Assembly: GCA_019188255.1 (NCBI GenBank) | Contig: JAETXT010000006.1 | Span: 3,100,001 to 3,164,000, forward strand | Direction of reading: 5' to 3' | Origin: Verticillium longisporum | Taxonomy: Eukaryota > Ascomycota > Sordariomycetes > Glomerellales > Plectosphaerellaceae | DNA: 64,000 nt | Shown here: positions 24,301-33,927 of the stretch, in pieces | Numbering within the stretch: position 1 is the first letter of the stretch | Layout: each line of letters starts with the position of its first letter | Position numbers and translations under genes: made by a program | The notes under the pieces: model-generated | Told to the model about the DNA's origin: nothing | Databases searched by the model: none | The model's input: the letters and a program-made list of their open reading frames with translations, nothing else

Positions 24301-24703
24301 ACCGTCTCCAACTCGTAGTCTCGAGTCCGGCGAGGCCCACGGCCGGTAGCAAACAAGCTCGCGCTCCTCTCCTCGCTCCCCCGGGCAGAGTCGGTGCCGT
24401 TGGGGCGCAGGCCCTTCTTGGGCACCTTTGAGGTGCTCTTCTGCAGGTTCTTCATCTGGGCGTGGAGCTGGGCGGCCAGTTCCTTGTTGGACTCGGTGAA
24501 CTTGCGGATGCGGTCGGGGGCGACCCAGTCGTCCCAGGTGTTCTTCCAGCCCTTGTAGTGCACACGGTACTGGTAGACGTCGTTTTCCGTCTCGGGGGCT
24601 GGATGTCGAGGACCTTGGCCTCGTAGAGCATCTCGTGGTGGAAGCAGAGAACGCGCTCGTCCTTGGCGAAGGAGGCCTGGTCGGGCTGGCGGGCTGGAGC
24701 CAT
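21308..24703 (-). CDS. EAF3: EAF3/MRG15-like chromatin protein with 2.4-kb intron (one frameshift)
   Basis: Subunit shared by NuA4 histone acetyltransferase and Rpd3S deacetylase complexes; its chromodomain reads H3K36 methylation. Exon 1 (24703-24303) encodes the chromodomain (LCFHHEMLYEAKVLDIQPP, then HYKGWKNTWDDWVAPDRIRK) and the linker TDSARGSEERS. Exon 2 (21914-21643) begins EDGFHTRPSIRL and carries the MRG domain (LVDDWENVTRNNQLVPLPHP). A 49-bp intron (21642-21594) follows, then exon 3 (21593-21308) ending EYIDRARNI. One base is missing in the G run 24594-24598, shifting the chromodomain frame. Corrected length is 319 residues, normal for the family. Intron 1 (24302-21915) is 2388 bp, about forty times the usual size here, with good donor GTATGT and acceptor TCCTCAG. 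It contains two same-strand open frames. Confidence 0.9.
22204..22557 (-). CDS. Open frame B inside EAF3 intron 1, unknown
   Basis: A 117-residue frame with start MATFSFTTCTAV, a stretch RPDHLYVDPAGKCLFDKKYV and a Lys-rich segment (SLKKKKAQKKVEKRF). A second open stretch in another frame continues directly downstream to 21941 (beginning about KFQDKAPVDGP, then YGEWSLKVWGCVVTLPG), so a one-base error near 22220 could join them into a protein of about 200 residues. I recognise no family. A T13 tract (minus strand) lies about 60 bp upstream of the start. Whether this is a nested gene or decayed inserted sequence cannot be decided here. Confidence 0.35.
   Translation of the reverse strand: MATFSFTTCTAVDNTSPRCTSSRLAQTLVRPSYVSTWREPPRASSSFKRLPRPDHLYVDPAGKCLFDKKYVYYGQRVNKTAAATSLKKKKAQKKVEKRFDKQTERQGALSNFKTRLQ
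22931..23596 (-). CDS. Open frame A inside EAF3 intron 1, unknown
   Basis: A 221-residue frame starting MASQYFSSVMAPQAG. It is low-complexity Ser/Gln-rich in the first half and acidic in the middle (SEDEDYDPTYDTAEELPPPP). The second half has a helix-rich segment with RDMERRWRREEDERLRQTQ and DTYEWATYLLQRG. No family recognised. Codon composition and length are better than most random frames in this window. It may have an upstream exon: another open frame on the same strand starts at 24017 (MALKSVPATMCTGLDD). It lies wholly inside the large EAF3 intron. Confidence 0.4.
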   Translation of the reverse strand: MASQYFSSVMAPQAGQSTGLAATLNSIAKTITKTIANDHQTPLSDKQSLSSCSHREQGAKKSSSSSQNTVVLVSQEASHATQQPQIPAVNSGHSAHEEEQLQYSEDEDYDPTYDTAEELPPPPTAAQLRDMERRWRREEDERLRQTQRILRERFPDTYEWATYLLQRGVPSRCPAEMEAAKANVEELFSLTEHTLWNDIDWSQTKGSASFEREESPGGTLY

Positions 24704-25594
24704 GACTGGCGGCGGTGGAGGGGCGTGGACAGAGGGATGTGAATCTCAGATTTAGGGTTTTTCACAGATTGGAAAGTCAACTCTGTCTTGATGTGTGGTG
24801 GAGTTCCTGGGCAAGAAGAGGGCTGAGCGACGAAGGCGATCAGAGCTTCGCGGGGCTTGATGGAGTGAGCATCAGTAAGGGGGATTGAGGTGAGTTCGAA
24901 GATACTGCCTCGACCGTGCAACAAGGTTTGCGCACAGTAAGACGGCCGAATCTTCGGTGGGGACCAGGTACAAAGAGGTACGGATGGTACAGTGTGAAAG
25001 AACCTTAGTGTCCGGGGTCTTGTCTGGAACTAACACGTACAGTGCGAGGCGTCGATGCGCGTGAGATCGTGTCCTCTGCCACTGAGTTAGCGGATGCTCA
25101 TCCAGGCGAATACAACCTCATACGCACCGTGACACTCCGCAATTGGCACAGTTGGACTTTGGATTGCCGCTGAAACTGGTGGTCAGATTCTCGCCGCGTT
25201 GGCACGAGTGGAAACTCTGAATAAACTTGGTGTAAATGGCAGTCGCCAAACTGGAACGCAGTGAATCGATCAGTTCTGCGGACAACGCAGTGGGCTTTGC
25301 GGACAACTAGTAGGCTTTGCAGGTCACGGAGATGTCAGGCTTGTGAGACGCAAACGCGCCACCGCAGACCCTCGACGCGTCTGGCACCGCGTCTCAACCA
25401 CACCCACTCCCCCCACCCCTCTGCTGACTACTCTCACATCGGACACTCATTCTCGAAACTCATCTTCACCTCTCACTCGTCACATTAGAGGTTTCTCACA
25501 CTTGCGGCCCTGACAGTGTATACATCTCCCTCGTTACCTTGACATATCTTCATCCATATACAGCCTGTCTTGTTCGACACCGATCACCACAGCC
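24704..25594. promoter_or_regulatory. Divergent EAF3/NKP2 spacer
   Basis: About 890 bp between the start codons of EAF3 and NKP2. A short direct repeat (GTGGGCTTTGCGGAC and GTAGGCTTTGCAGG) lies near 25288-25324. CT-rich sequence precedes the NKP2 start. No gene seen. Confidence 0.5.
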
Positions 25595-26246
25595 ATGGCG
25601 CCAACCGAATCCAGCATTCTCGCCAACTACCTCACCGTCACAGCCAAGCTGCCCACCATCCTATCCTTCGACCAGTTCACCGCCCTCTTCCCCCGCTCTC
25701 AGCAGTCCAACCCTCAGATCCGCTCTCTGTACCGCGACCTCCAGCACCAGCGCAACGCCGTCGTCGACGCCGTCACCGAGAACATTGCCGTCGAGGAGAA
25801 GCGCGGCCGCGCGATGCGGCGCGAGGCCGCCCGCATCAAGCGTGAGGCGGCGCAGGAGCAACCCGATGTCGAGATGGAGATTGAGCGCGCAGTATGTGAT
25901 TTCCCCCCTTTCTGTTCTTCCCGTGACCTCTCTCAGCCGGCACTCAAGCTGGACAACCCTCCGTCTAATCTGACCCTGCCCGCCGCAGCTATTCGGTCCC
26001 ATCAACGGCAGAGACCCCAAACACACCCTCGAGACAGTCATCCCCGAGCTAGACAGCGCCGTCACGGACCTCGAGGCTGAGATCCAGAAGCTCGAGGCGG
26101 AGGAGGCGGCCCTCGCGGAATCCATCCAGCAGACGGTCGGCAGTCTCAGCGACCTCCGCTACGGCCGGCTGTCGAACCCGCAGCTGCCGGAGGAGGTCAT
26201 TCACGGGTTAAAGGGCCTGCAAGAGCAATGCGACGCGAAGAAATGA
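25595..26246 (+). CDS. NKP2: Kinetochore protein NKP2/Cnl2 family
   Basis: Small inner-kinetochore subunit of the CCAN/Ctf19 network that works with the CENP-O/P/Q/U-type (COMA) proteins at centromeres. Exon 1 (25595-25891) encodes ILANYLTVTAKLPTILSFDQF, FTALFPRSQQSNPQIRSLYR and DLQHQRNAVVDAVTENI, the hallmark of the Cnl2/NKP2 domain. A 97-bp intron (25892-25988) separates MEIERA from LFGPINGRDPKHTLE. Exon 2 is a coiled coil (ELDSAVTDLEAEIQKLEAEE) followed by VGSLSDLRYGRLSNPQ. The total is 184 residues and the frame is intact. CENP-Q and CENP-W lie close by. Confidence 0.85.
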
Positions 26247-26569
26247 GACGAGAAGAGAAAAAGACAGGAAAAAAAGGTGCACATCCATTACGATTCGATC
26301 ATCGGTTTTATTCTACAGTCATTACATTGCCAGACGAGGAAGCGGGGTGGTGACGACGGCGACCTTTCAAGTCGCAGATGTATACCTTCCTGTCAGCCGC
26401 CCCGAGGAAACCCTAGAAACCCCCCAGTGAGATACCCCATCATGATACATTTCCTTCCCTTTCTCCTTTCCAGTTTCCCGATTTTGTTTGCCTTCAGCTT
26501 GCCCCCTTTCACGTCTGCCAAACCCCCCCGAAAACCCCAAAGCGACAAAGGGACAGAAAAGCAGGTCGC
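26247..26569. other. Convergent 3' spacer
   Basis: Only presumed 3' UTRs of NKP2 and the thioredoxin-like gene. Confidence 0.5.
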
Positions 26570-27438
26570 TCAGGCGCGGGGCGGGTTGGGGCCGGCGGCC
26601 ATGCGGCGGTTCATCATCCTGCGGCTGGCAAAGGAGACGAGCAGCATGACGGCCCAGTTGGGAACGGTGGCGAAGAACCAGATGAAGTAGCCGACGGGGA
26701 CGGAGAGGCCGTGCTCGGCGATCCAGCTGTTGAAGGGGTGGAAGGCGTGGTTGAGCAGGTGCCAGTCGGCGCGGTCGTGGGCGGCGTGCAGGTCGACGAG
26801 GGTTTGGGAGGTGACGGTAGTGCCGTTGATGCGGCGGGCCCAGATGTCGACCTTGTTGCCGGGCGGCAGGAGGTCGATGGCCCAGAGGCTGTTGGCGTTG
26901 CAGGAGAAGGTGGTGCAGAGGACGGGCTGGTCGTCGCAGTTGAGGAGGGCCATGTGGGGGGCCTTGGGGTCGAGGGCGAACTTCTCGGCGGTCGCGTTGA
27001 AGGCCACCTCGGCGGGTCCGCACTGGTCTGGAGAAGGAAGGGGATTCGTGTCAGCCGTGTTCATGGGGTCAAGTGTGCCGGCCGGACACAGGGCAGGGCA
27101 GGTCTGGGGCGATTCGAGCAAGAGGCAGAGAACAACATACTGTAGCACGTCTTGTTGCGGCCCGTGATCAGCAGCCACCACTCCTCGGGGGTGGTCTGGG
27201 AGGGCTGGACGGTGGAGTAGAGCGTCTCCTCCCAGTTGTCGAGGGTCAGGATGGACAGCTTCTTCGCGCCCGTCTTGGCCTCGTGGGCGTCGGCGGCATC
27301 GTATCTGTTGGGGTTGGGGATGTAGGAGGAAAACTGGTCGAGGTAGGTCTGGAACTGGGCCTTGTATTGCTCGAACTGGTTCTCAGCGGCAGCCGCAAAG
27401 AGCGGGAGCGCGAGGATGGCGGAGACGGACAGACGCAT
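26570..27438 (-). CDS. Thioredoxin-like ER membrane protein, conserved in Pezizomycotina
   Basis: Predicted secretory-pathway membrane protein of 251 residues. Exon 1 (27438-27141) begins with a signal peptide (MRLSVSAILALPLFAAAA) and ends within NKTCYN; a 113-bp intron (27140-27028) is followed by exon 2 (27027-26570). The layout (a beta strand, WWLLITG, then CYNQC) resembles a thioredoxin fold but with a CxxxC spacing instead of CxxC, so redox activity is uncertain. Cysteines also occur in LLNCDDQPVLC and TTFSCNANSLW. A hydrophobic helix near the C terminus (VGYFIWFFATVPNWAVMLLV) is followed by a basic cytosolic tail. N-glycosylation sequons are present. The precise function is not known. 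A (GA)n repeat lies in the presumed 5' UTR. Confidence 0.72.
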
Positions 27439-27514
27439 GTTGGGCGGGTGGACGGAGACAGAGATGGAGGCGGAGGGAGAGAGGAGAAGGAGGGAGTGCG
27501 GAGGTGAAGAAAGG

Positions 27515-27550
<36 letters not shown>

Positions 27551-28349
27551 TGGGAGCTTGGGACAAGTGGTATCGAAGGAGGGAATGGGGCCTTTTTCAG
27601 GGTCCAGCAGCGCCGAGGGGAGCCGATAAGATTGGAGGGCCAACTATTGGAGAGGAGATTCGTCGATGAACGCAAATGTCATCAGAACGGGAGGAGGATG
27701 GAATCCCATTCTTAGGGTCCATCGCGACAGACGCACCAAGTGGCGACGGTGGCCAAGTCACTTCAGGCAGAATGCGGGCGCCTCGAAGGCATCAACAAGG
27801 CGCGCCGTCGCAACATGCACATCCAACGCGTTCGACGACCTTCTCTGGCTACCACCGTACTTGTAGTTACCTACCTTGGCTCCTGGCCTAGCTTACCTTC
27901 CCAAGGACACTCACTGCACAGCACCAGCCAGCTCAGTGTAGGGAGGGCCATCAATCTCCCCATCCCCAAGACCTCCACAGGCGAAATCACACAAGTGCCT
28001 GCCAGGCTGCCAGGGGGGCGTGTCCACGCCGGACGACGGGCCAACGGGCCAGGAAGCCAGGGAGCCAGGGAACTGGAGCTGCTTAGCACTGGGATGCCTG
28101 ATTGGCTGCTGCCAACCCAGCTTGCCCAGAACATCAGTAAATGGACCTCTGCGCCGTATTCTTTGTCTTAGGCGCATGGAACCTTAAGCGCGCATGGTCT
28201 TCCTCGAGAGTCTCCAGCCACACGTAGCTTAAGCATCAGCCACATCGCGCATCCCACCTCGAACACACCCCACGACGGACGTCAATATCTTCACAGTTTG
28301 ACCACAACACGCACACCCATGTGAGCCCGAATTTTGGGTTCTCCTCAAG
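27439..28349. promoter_or_regulatory. Divergent spacer between thioredoxin-like gene and CENP-Q
   Basis: About 900 bp with no additional gene; contains the GA microsatellite listed next and presumably both promoters. Confidence 0.5.
27517..27546. repeat. (GA)n microsatellite
   Basis: About 15 uninterrupted GA units, roughly 80 bp upstream of the thioredoxin-like gene start, where on the coding strand it reads as a CT tract typical of fungal core promoters and 5' UTRs. Confidence 0.9.
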
Positions 28350-30121
28350 ATGGTACGCGTCTCTCGTGCGCCCAACACGTCATGACCCTGCTGACAATGA
28401 ACGCGCAGCCTCCCAAGGCCGCATCCCGAGGCCGGAAACGCGCAGCACTCGTCGCGTCAGACGCGTCGCAACCTGAACCGCCAGCGCTGCCACAAGATGT
28501 CAACGAAGAGCTCAGCTTTGAGGGCCAGGTCCAGAGCACCCCCAAACCACGAGGGCGACCTTCGAGAAATAAGCCGTTTGCGCAATCGGTCCCTACGCCA
28601 GAACCGCAATCGGCCCTGATCCCAGAACCGCACACGCGCCGTCGCGGAAGACCAACACGCGCGAAGAACCAAGAGACCAACACCGGCAACCAGCCCAGCC
28701 AGGACGATGGCCCTGCCGCTGCAACAGTCACTGCCAGCAAAGCACATGTGACAGCTGAGCCATCCGACGGCTCGCGAAAGACGATCAACGACGAGACACA
28801 CAAGACTGACCAGCAAGCTCGCAAGAGGAAACGTGGGCGACCCTCGCTCGCCGAAACCGCTGCCGAGACGCAGCCACAGCAAGAGGACGAACCGCCAGAG
28901 CCTCGAAGGACTCAGAAGCGCAAACGAGGGCGACAGCCTGCCGAAGAAAAAGAACAAGCACAAGGCGAACCTTCCGAAGCTCGTACACGACAACCACCTC
29001 CATCAACCACAGCCGAGGCTTCAGCAATCGAGACAGATCCGCCAGCGAAGAAGTCGAGAGGGCGTCCGCGCCGGAGCGACGTCTCTCTGCCATTCGATCC
29101 ACCACCACCATCACAACCAAAACCAAAGCCAAGACGCCGGCCCCGAACCTCCAACATATCCACTGCCGAACCCCCGCAATCGCCCAAACCCAAGAACAAG
29201 AGCAAGGCACCACCGCCCTCGACCGATGTCCCAACCGCCGAACCCGCAACCAAGAAGCGTCGCGTCACCGCAGACTCCATACTCGACGCCCCTGCTCCTC
29301 CGAAGCCCTCGGCGCGATACCGCTACATCGGCACCAAACCAGCCTCGATTCCGCGCTCCAAGATCGAAGCAACCTGGATCCCGCTCCCGGCCCCCTCCAT
29401 CGCCATCATCACGTCCCTCCTCCATCTCGCCGAGCGGCCCGTCCTCCAGCGCCTCGCGGCAAATACCAAACGCCGCGACCACGCCGCCTTTGCCCTCCGC
29501 ACCGTCTCGCACAACCTCGCCCGCAAGCTCGCCCGCCGCTTCCCCGTCCCTCCAGCTGCCTTCGGCGACCCCAGCCGCACGCGCGCTTCGGGGCCAGCAG
29601 CTGCCCGGGGCGCCGACCCCCCCCACGGGGAGCTTGACTACGAGCGCTGCATCGACGCCGTCAAGGCCCTCGAGCGCACCCAGACCGGCCTCCTGCACGG
29701 CAACGCCCTGCTCCGCGCTGAGGTCGCTCGCGAGGAGGCCGCCCTCGAGAAGGAGTACGCCGAGCTCGAGGCTCTGGAGACGAATGCCCGCTCCGAAATT
29801 CGCCGCCTCCGCGAGGACGCGCGCAAGGCGCACCCGCTCGTGCCTGACGGGCGGGGTAAGCCCACTGTCATCGAGTCGCGTCCTGCCGACAGGACGCTTC
29901 ACGTGGCTGATGCGCCGCCGCGGGCGTTGTTCCAGGGCATTGATGTGCCTGGTCTCGAGGGCATTGGTGCCCGCCTGGGCAGTCATATGGAGAGTCTGCG
30001 CGCCAACCTGCAGCCCGTCGAGAATGTCGTGCCAGAGATTGCACGGAGCAGAGCGGTGCTGCGAGATGTATTGGCCCAGCATCTTGAGCCGCAGCAGTTC
30101 CAGCAGGTTTTGCTCGGATAG
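28350..30121 (+). CDS. CENP-Q-like kinetochore protein with AT-hooks
   Basis: Inner-kinetochore protein of the CENP-Q (fission yeast Fta7, budding yeast Okp1) family. Exon 1 is only the start codon ATG (28350-28352); a 56-bp intron (28353-28408, GTACGC..GCAG with CTGAC branch) follows, giving the start MPPKAASRGRKRAA. Exon 2 runs to 30121; 571 residues in total. The N-terminal half is disordered, basic and rich in AT-hook cores: RGRP at about residues 49, 79, 142 and 217 and RGRQ at 173. The C-terminal 250 residues hold the CENP-Q core, with WIPLPAPSIAIITSLLHLAE, then a coiled coil (EVAREEAALEKEYAELEALE) and a final helix ending QHLEPQQFQQVLLG. The AT-hooks suggest direct contact with AT-rich centromeric DNA (inference). 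Confidence 0.82.
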
Positions 30122-30496
30122 ACGCAATACGACAGATGGCGACTTCGGGAGGAAGGCCGGACAGTACATGACTGATGACTCTGACTTGTAGCAAGCAAAT
30201 TGATCACAACTTCTTCCGATATGTCCCGCTTGTGCATTGATGGCTTCCGTATTCTAATTGTCTCCTATTGAATTCAAAAGCCAACAGCACCGTACGTTCA
30301 CGCCGAATCTATGCCGTTCTGATCAGTTGGCTCTTATTACCTTGCTCACGACCCCCCTTCGTGCCTCGCGAGCCCCGGGATTATCAAACATATATTCTGT
30401 CTCGTTTCGTATTCGTGATGACCAATTCCGCAGTCTATCATGCATCGCAACTCTTCAGGCAAGGAGTGTCCTCGGTTCGAGGCGGTTTGTGTCCTA
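30122..30496. other. Convergent 3' spacer
   Basis: Presumed 3' UTRs only. Confidence 0.5.
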
Positions 30497-33400
30497 CTAA
30501 TGCAATGGGGGTAAGGTGTGCTCTGAGCATCCCTCCTCGATACTCGTCCGCGTGGTTGTAAATGTCTCGCCTTTTTCCATGTTGAGCCTTCTATCCAGTT
30601 CATCCTGGAACTCCTGCGTGCTCCTCAGCACATCGGGTTGAGCAATGGACCTACCCTCGTATGCTGAAAGGTTCGTTTGGCTCGGTGTTGGCTCTGCAGC
30701 TGACTTGCACCGTCGAACGACAGTACTACTACTCATCATCGACATACTCGACGGGGAGCGAAGCGATGGGGTACGTGATATATGACTGCAAGGGGTCACA
30801 TATCTCTCAATGGTTCCAGTCGTCAGCGTCGAATCTCGGGTGCGGCGCGTAACGCGTCTGCTTGTCAGCGGAGTGGTGAAGTAATCATCAGGTATCATGA
30901 TAGATTCTCTCATCGGCCGACTGATCAGTTGCGCAGGCGTTACTGGTCGAGCTTGCGTTTCGCGAGGTTGCGGTGCATCAGCCGCCGTTAGAATGGCTTC
31001 AGACACGATGTCGTCCTCCTGAATGCAATCATGTCTTTCTTGCTCAGCTGCACGCACCAATATGGGGATCGTGTGAGACATTGAACGTTTTCGCATGTCC
31101 GTCGCCGTTGCTCTGGTAGGAAGCTCTAGGTGGCGATTCTTGACGATGTCGATGCCCTGTTCGAGTGCTTTGAGCTCCTTGTAGCCCCCTTCTGTTGGGA
31201 GAATTTCAAGTTCGGGATATTCAAGTCGCTTGCCAGCAAAGGCCACATGTCCACTCAGAGATCTTCCTGCCTCGTCTAGAGGCCCTGATTTGGGAGGAAG
31301 CAGCTTCTCCAGTCCAGTTTTGACAGCTTTGCCAAATTTCCCAGAGAAGGACCGAGAGCCGAGTTGCAAATCAGTCATGAGAGCTGCTGGGTCTTTGTCA
31401 GTGATCCATTCAATGCGTCCATCGCCAGTCGAAGCAACAATCGCAAAATCTCTGGACTTCATACCATCCGAGTACCCTGCTGCCGCCGTCCGCTCTTTTC
31501 GTGTTTGTGATGGCCATCTGGACCATGCTTCTGGTGGCGGTATGCCTATATTGGGGTTCTGGAGGACCCTCTCTCCCCGATCCTCAGACTCGTGATGGGG
31601 TTGGTATCTTTTTTGTTCGTCATGCATTACTCGTCCGGGAAGCTTGGTTCCCAGACAACTTGGCGATGCAGGTTGTTTCTGGCGATCAGGATCATCTCCT
31701 GCTGACGAGTGTTGTGGATTGGGAACATTAGCGTCTGATGCGTTGGTCGACTCGAGTGACTTGCTCCGCTGGACTCCTCTCCATCTCCCGACCTTGAGAT
31801 GGACGCTGCTGTTGGAAGCTAACTTTTTCCGATCCTTCTTGACCGCTGCAGCCCTGACAGCTCCCTTGCGAGACTCTCGCTCCAGTTGAACAGCCCTCTG
31901 CCACAGGTCGGTAGTACTCTCCTCTAGTGTTGGAGTCGAGTACATATGTGGCGTTGAAGTCCGCGTGCTTGTTCCTTCATGACTGTGTAAAGGTTGGTTT
32001 GGGGACCGGACGCTGCCTCGGTTCAGGCCCACGACCAATGTTTCGGCCGGCGCCTCAGATCGCGGAGTCGCCTGAACGTCAGTCTTTGAACTTGATTTCG
32101 CCCGCTTCAGCACAGGAATGTGAAGCTTTTGCAGCAAAAAGGAGGAACGGGTGATGGCCACTGGCGGTCCAGTCTCTTCAAATTCTTCCCTGAACTTGCT
32201 GTGCTTTAGAGGGGGCCGCCCGCGTTTTGAGAGAACATCACCGAACCGTTTTTCAATAGTCTTCAACTCAGCTTCTTGATGCCGATAGCTCGATGTCTCT
32301 GACACTGCCAGTGAAGATCCCACATCCGCAGTCTGACGGCGTGAGCCCGTCGTTGTAGGAACTATCAGACTGAACCCGGATTCATTCCCACCAAGCATCA
32401 GATTGTCAGAGCCCTTCAAGCAGCTATCTCCGTCTGACCCAAGCCCTTCGATGGATAAGGTTAGCCAATGTCCAAGCCGGTCCATGGGCAGGTGATCGGA
32501 AACTCACATCGAAAGGGTGACAGCTGAAGGCCATGTAAGCTTGTTGTTGCATTTCTGGACTCGCTGCCGGTGCTTGGTATCTCCGGTGTAGGCAGGCGGA
32601 CGGTCTCTTTTGACGGACAGCTTGTATCGAAAATATTGGCGCCGACAGTACAATCAGTACACCTCACATCTCGTGCAATTGATGTTTCCTTATTCGGCAA
32701 TGAGTAATTGACAGTGTCGTCGTCTTGGCAGTGCTGCAGGTGCTGACACGTTTGCCCTTTTGTCAGAGCAGGGGTTTCCAGAGATGAACAATAACGTAGG
32801 GCTGTAGCCTGTGGCACCTTGGTGGTGGTTCCCTCGATCTCAGACGCCAACTTCAACGGTGATTCTATAGCTCTTCCTGTGATGTGTGCATGATTTGACA
32901 GCCCTTGAGTCATCAGCCATGTACATAGAGCCGAATTGCCGTCTGGCGAATTGTCGACATGGTATGAGCTGTGACAATTTGGGCTTCCGCGGACATCGGC
33001 CATCTGTTCAGGTCGACCGGTATGTATGAGCAAACAGCGTGGTTCCGAAGACAGAGCATTTTGGGCGTCAAGATGGCCAACTGGGCGCATGCCAGGCGAG
33101 GGAGGAAGCTCAGGAAGTGAGTTCCGCTCTCGAAGAACAACCAGGGTGGCTAGACCTCCAGGCGTAGAAAACAAGGATGATTGCGGACAGCTACTCCGAC
33201 GCCGACTGAGATCATACTCCTTGTCGCGTTCATCTTTAATAGGCTCGTCTACGGCGTTGGACTGCTCATCTGATGCATCTTTGCGAGCCTCGGCATCAGC
33301 CAAAGACGCATTCGCAATGGAAAACTCAAGGTGGTCACGCGGACCGCCTCCCGGAAAGTCGATAGGGGTTGTAGAATATTTCACGGCAGAAGCGGACCCG

Positions 33401-33927
33401 GTACTCGGTTCAGGCTGCTCCTCTTCGCTCTTCAACTCCTCTTGGATTCTCTTGTGCATAATTCTCTTCAGTTCGGCTCGACGGGCCATTTCCTCTTCAC
33501 TGGCACCGAGGCCTGCTCGGGGTCCTGTTCTTGAGCTGTGATGCGACTTGTTTCGATGGAATTTCGTGCGGACAAGGTCAAGTGGACTGTTGCTCTTTTT
33601 GCCACTCGTAGGGGCATCTGCCGGGTCGACATCTGAATTCGAGTTTTCAACAACCAACTGACCAACTTCGATAGACTCGTGGTTCGGCATCAGGGACGAG
33701 TTTGATGACGCTGCGCCGAGAGACCGCAGGGAAGCCGCAGTGCCTTGCTGGAGACTGGGTTGTATACGCGCAGTGTTGTCCGGTGTCCAAGACTCACACA
33801 GTCGGGTATCCGAGACCTTGACGGGCAGCGGAAGGACAGGAACAGGTATCGCATTCGGAAGCGGTGAACTGTTTGCCACATTTTCATCATCTCCTTGTTG
33901 CGTCCTGCAGCAGCAGAAAGCCGACAT
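30497..33927 (-). CDS. Large Ser-rich uncharacterised protein with Cys-rich N terminus
   Basis: Predicted 1122-residue protein from two exons: 33927-32508 and 32445-30497, with a 62-bp intron (32507-32446, GTGAGT donor). It is rich in Ser, Thr and charged residues and looks mostly disordered. The N terminus MSAFCCCRTQQ has three adjacent cysteines, a common S-acylation signal, so plasma-membrane attachment is possible (inference). A short conserved-looking helix EEEMARRAELKRIMHKRIQE occurs near residue 145. A second ordered patch near AIVASTGDGRIEWITDKDPA lies in the C-terminal half. I do not recognise a named domain. The uninterrupted 3.4-kb coding stretch and clean splice sites support a real gene. 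Confidence 0.7.

Noticed and set aside
29111..30169. 352-codon minus-strand frame
   Set aside because: Antisense of the CENP-Q gene; composition is a mirror of the basic, Pro-rich coding strand and has no family features.
28833..30191. 452-codon plus-strand frame rich in Ser/Pro/Arg
   Set aside because: Overlaps the CENP-Q coding frame in another phase and contains only low-complexity sequence.
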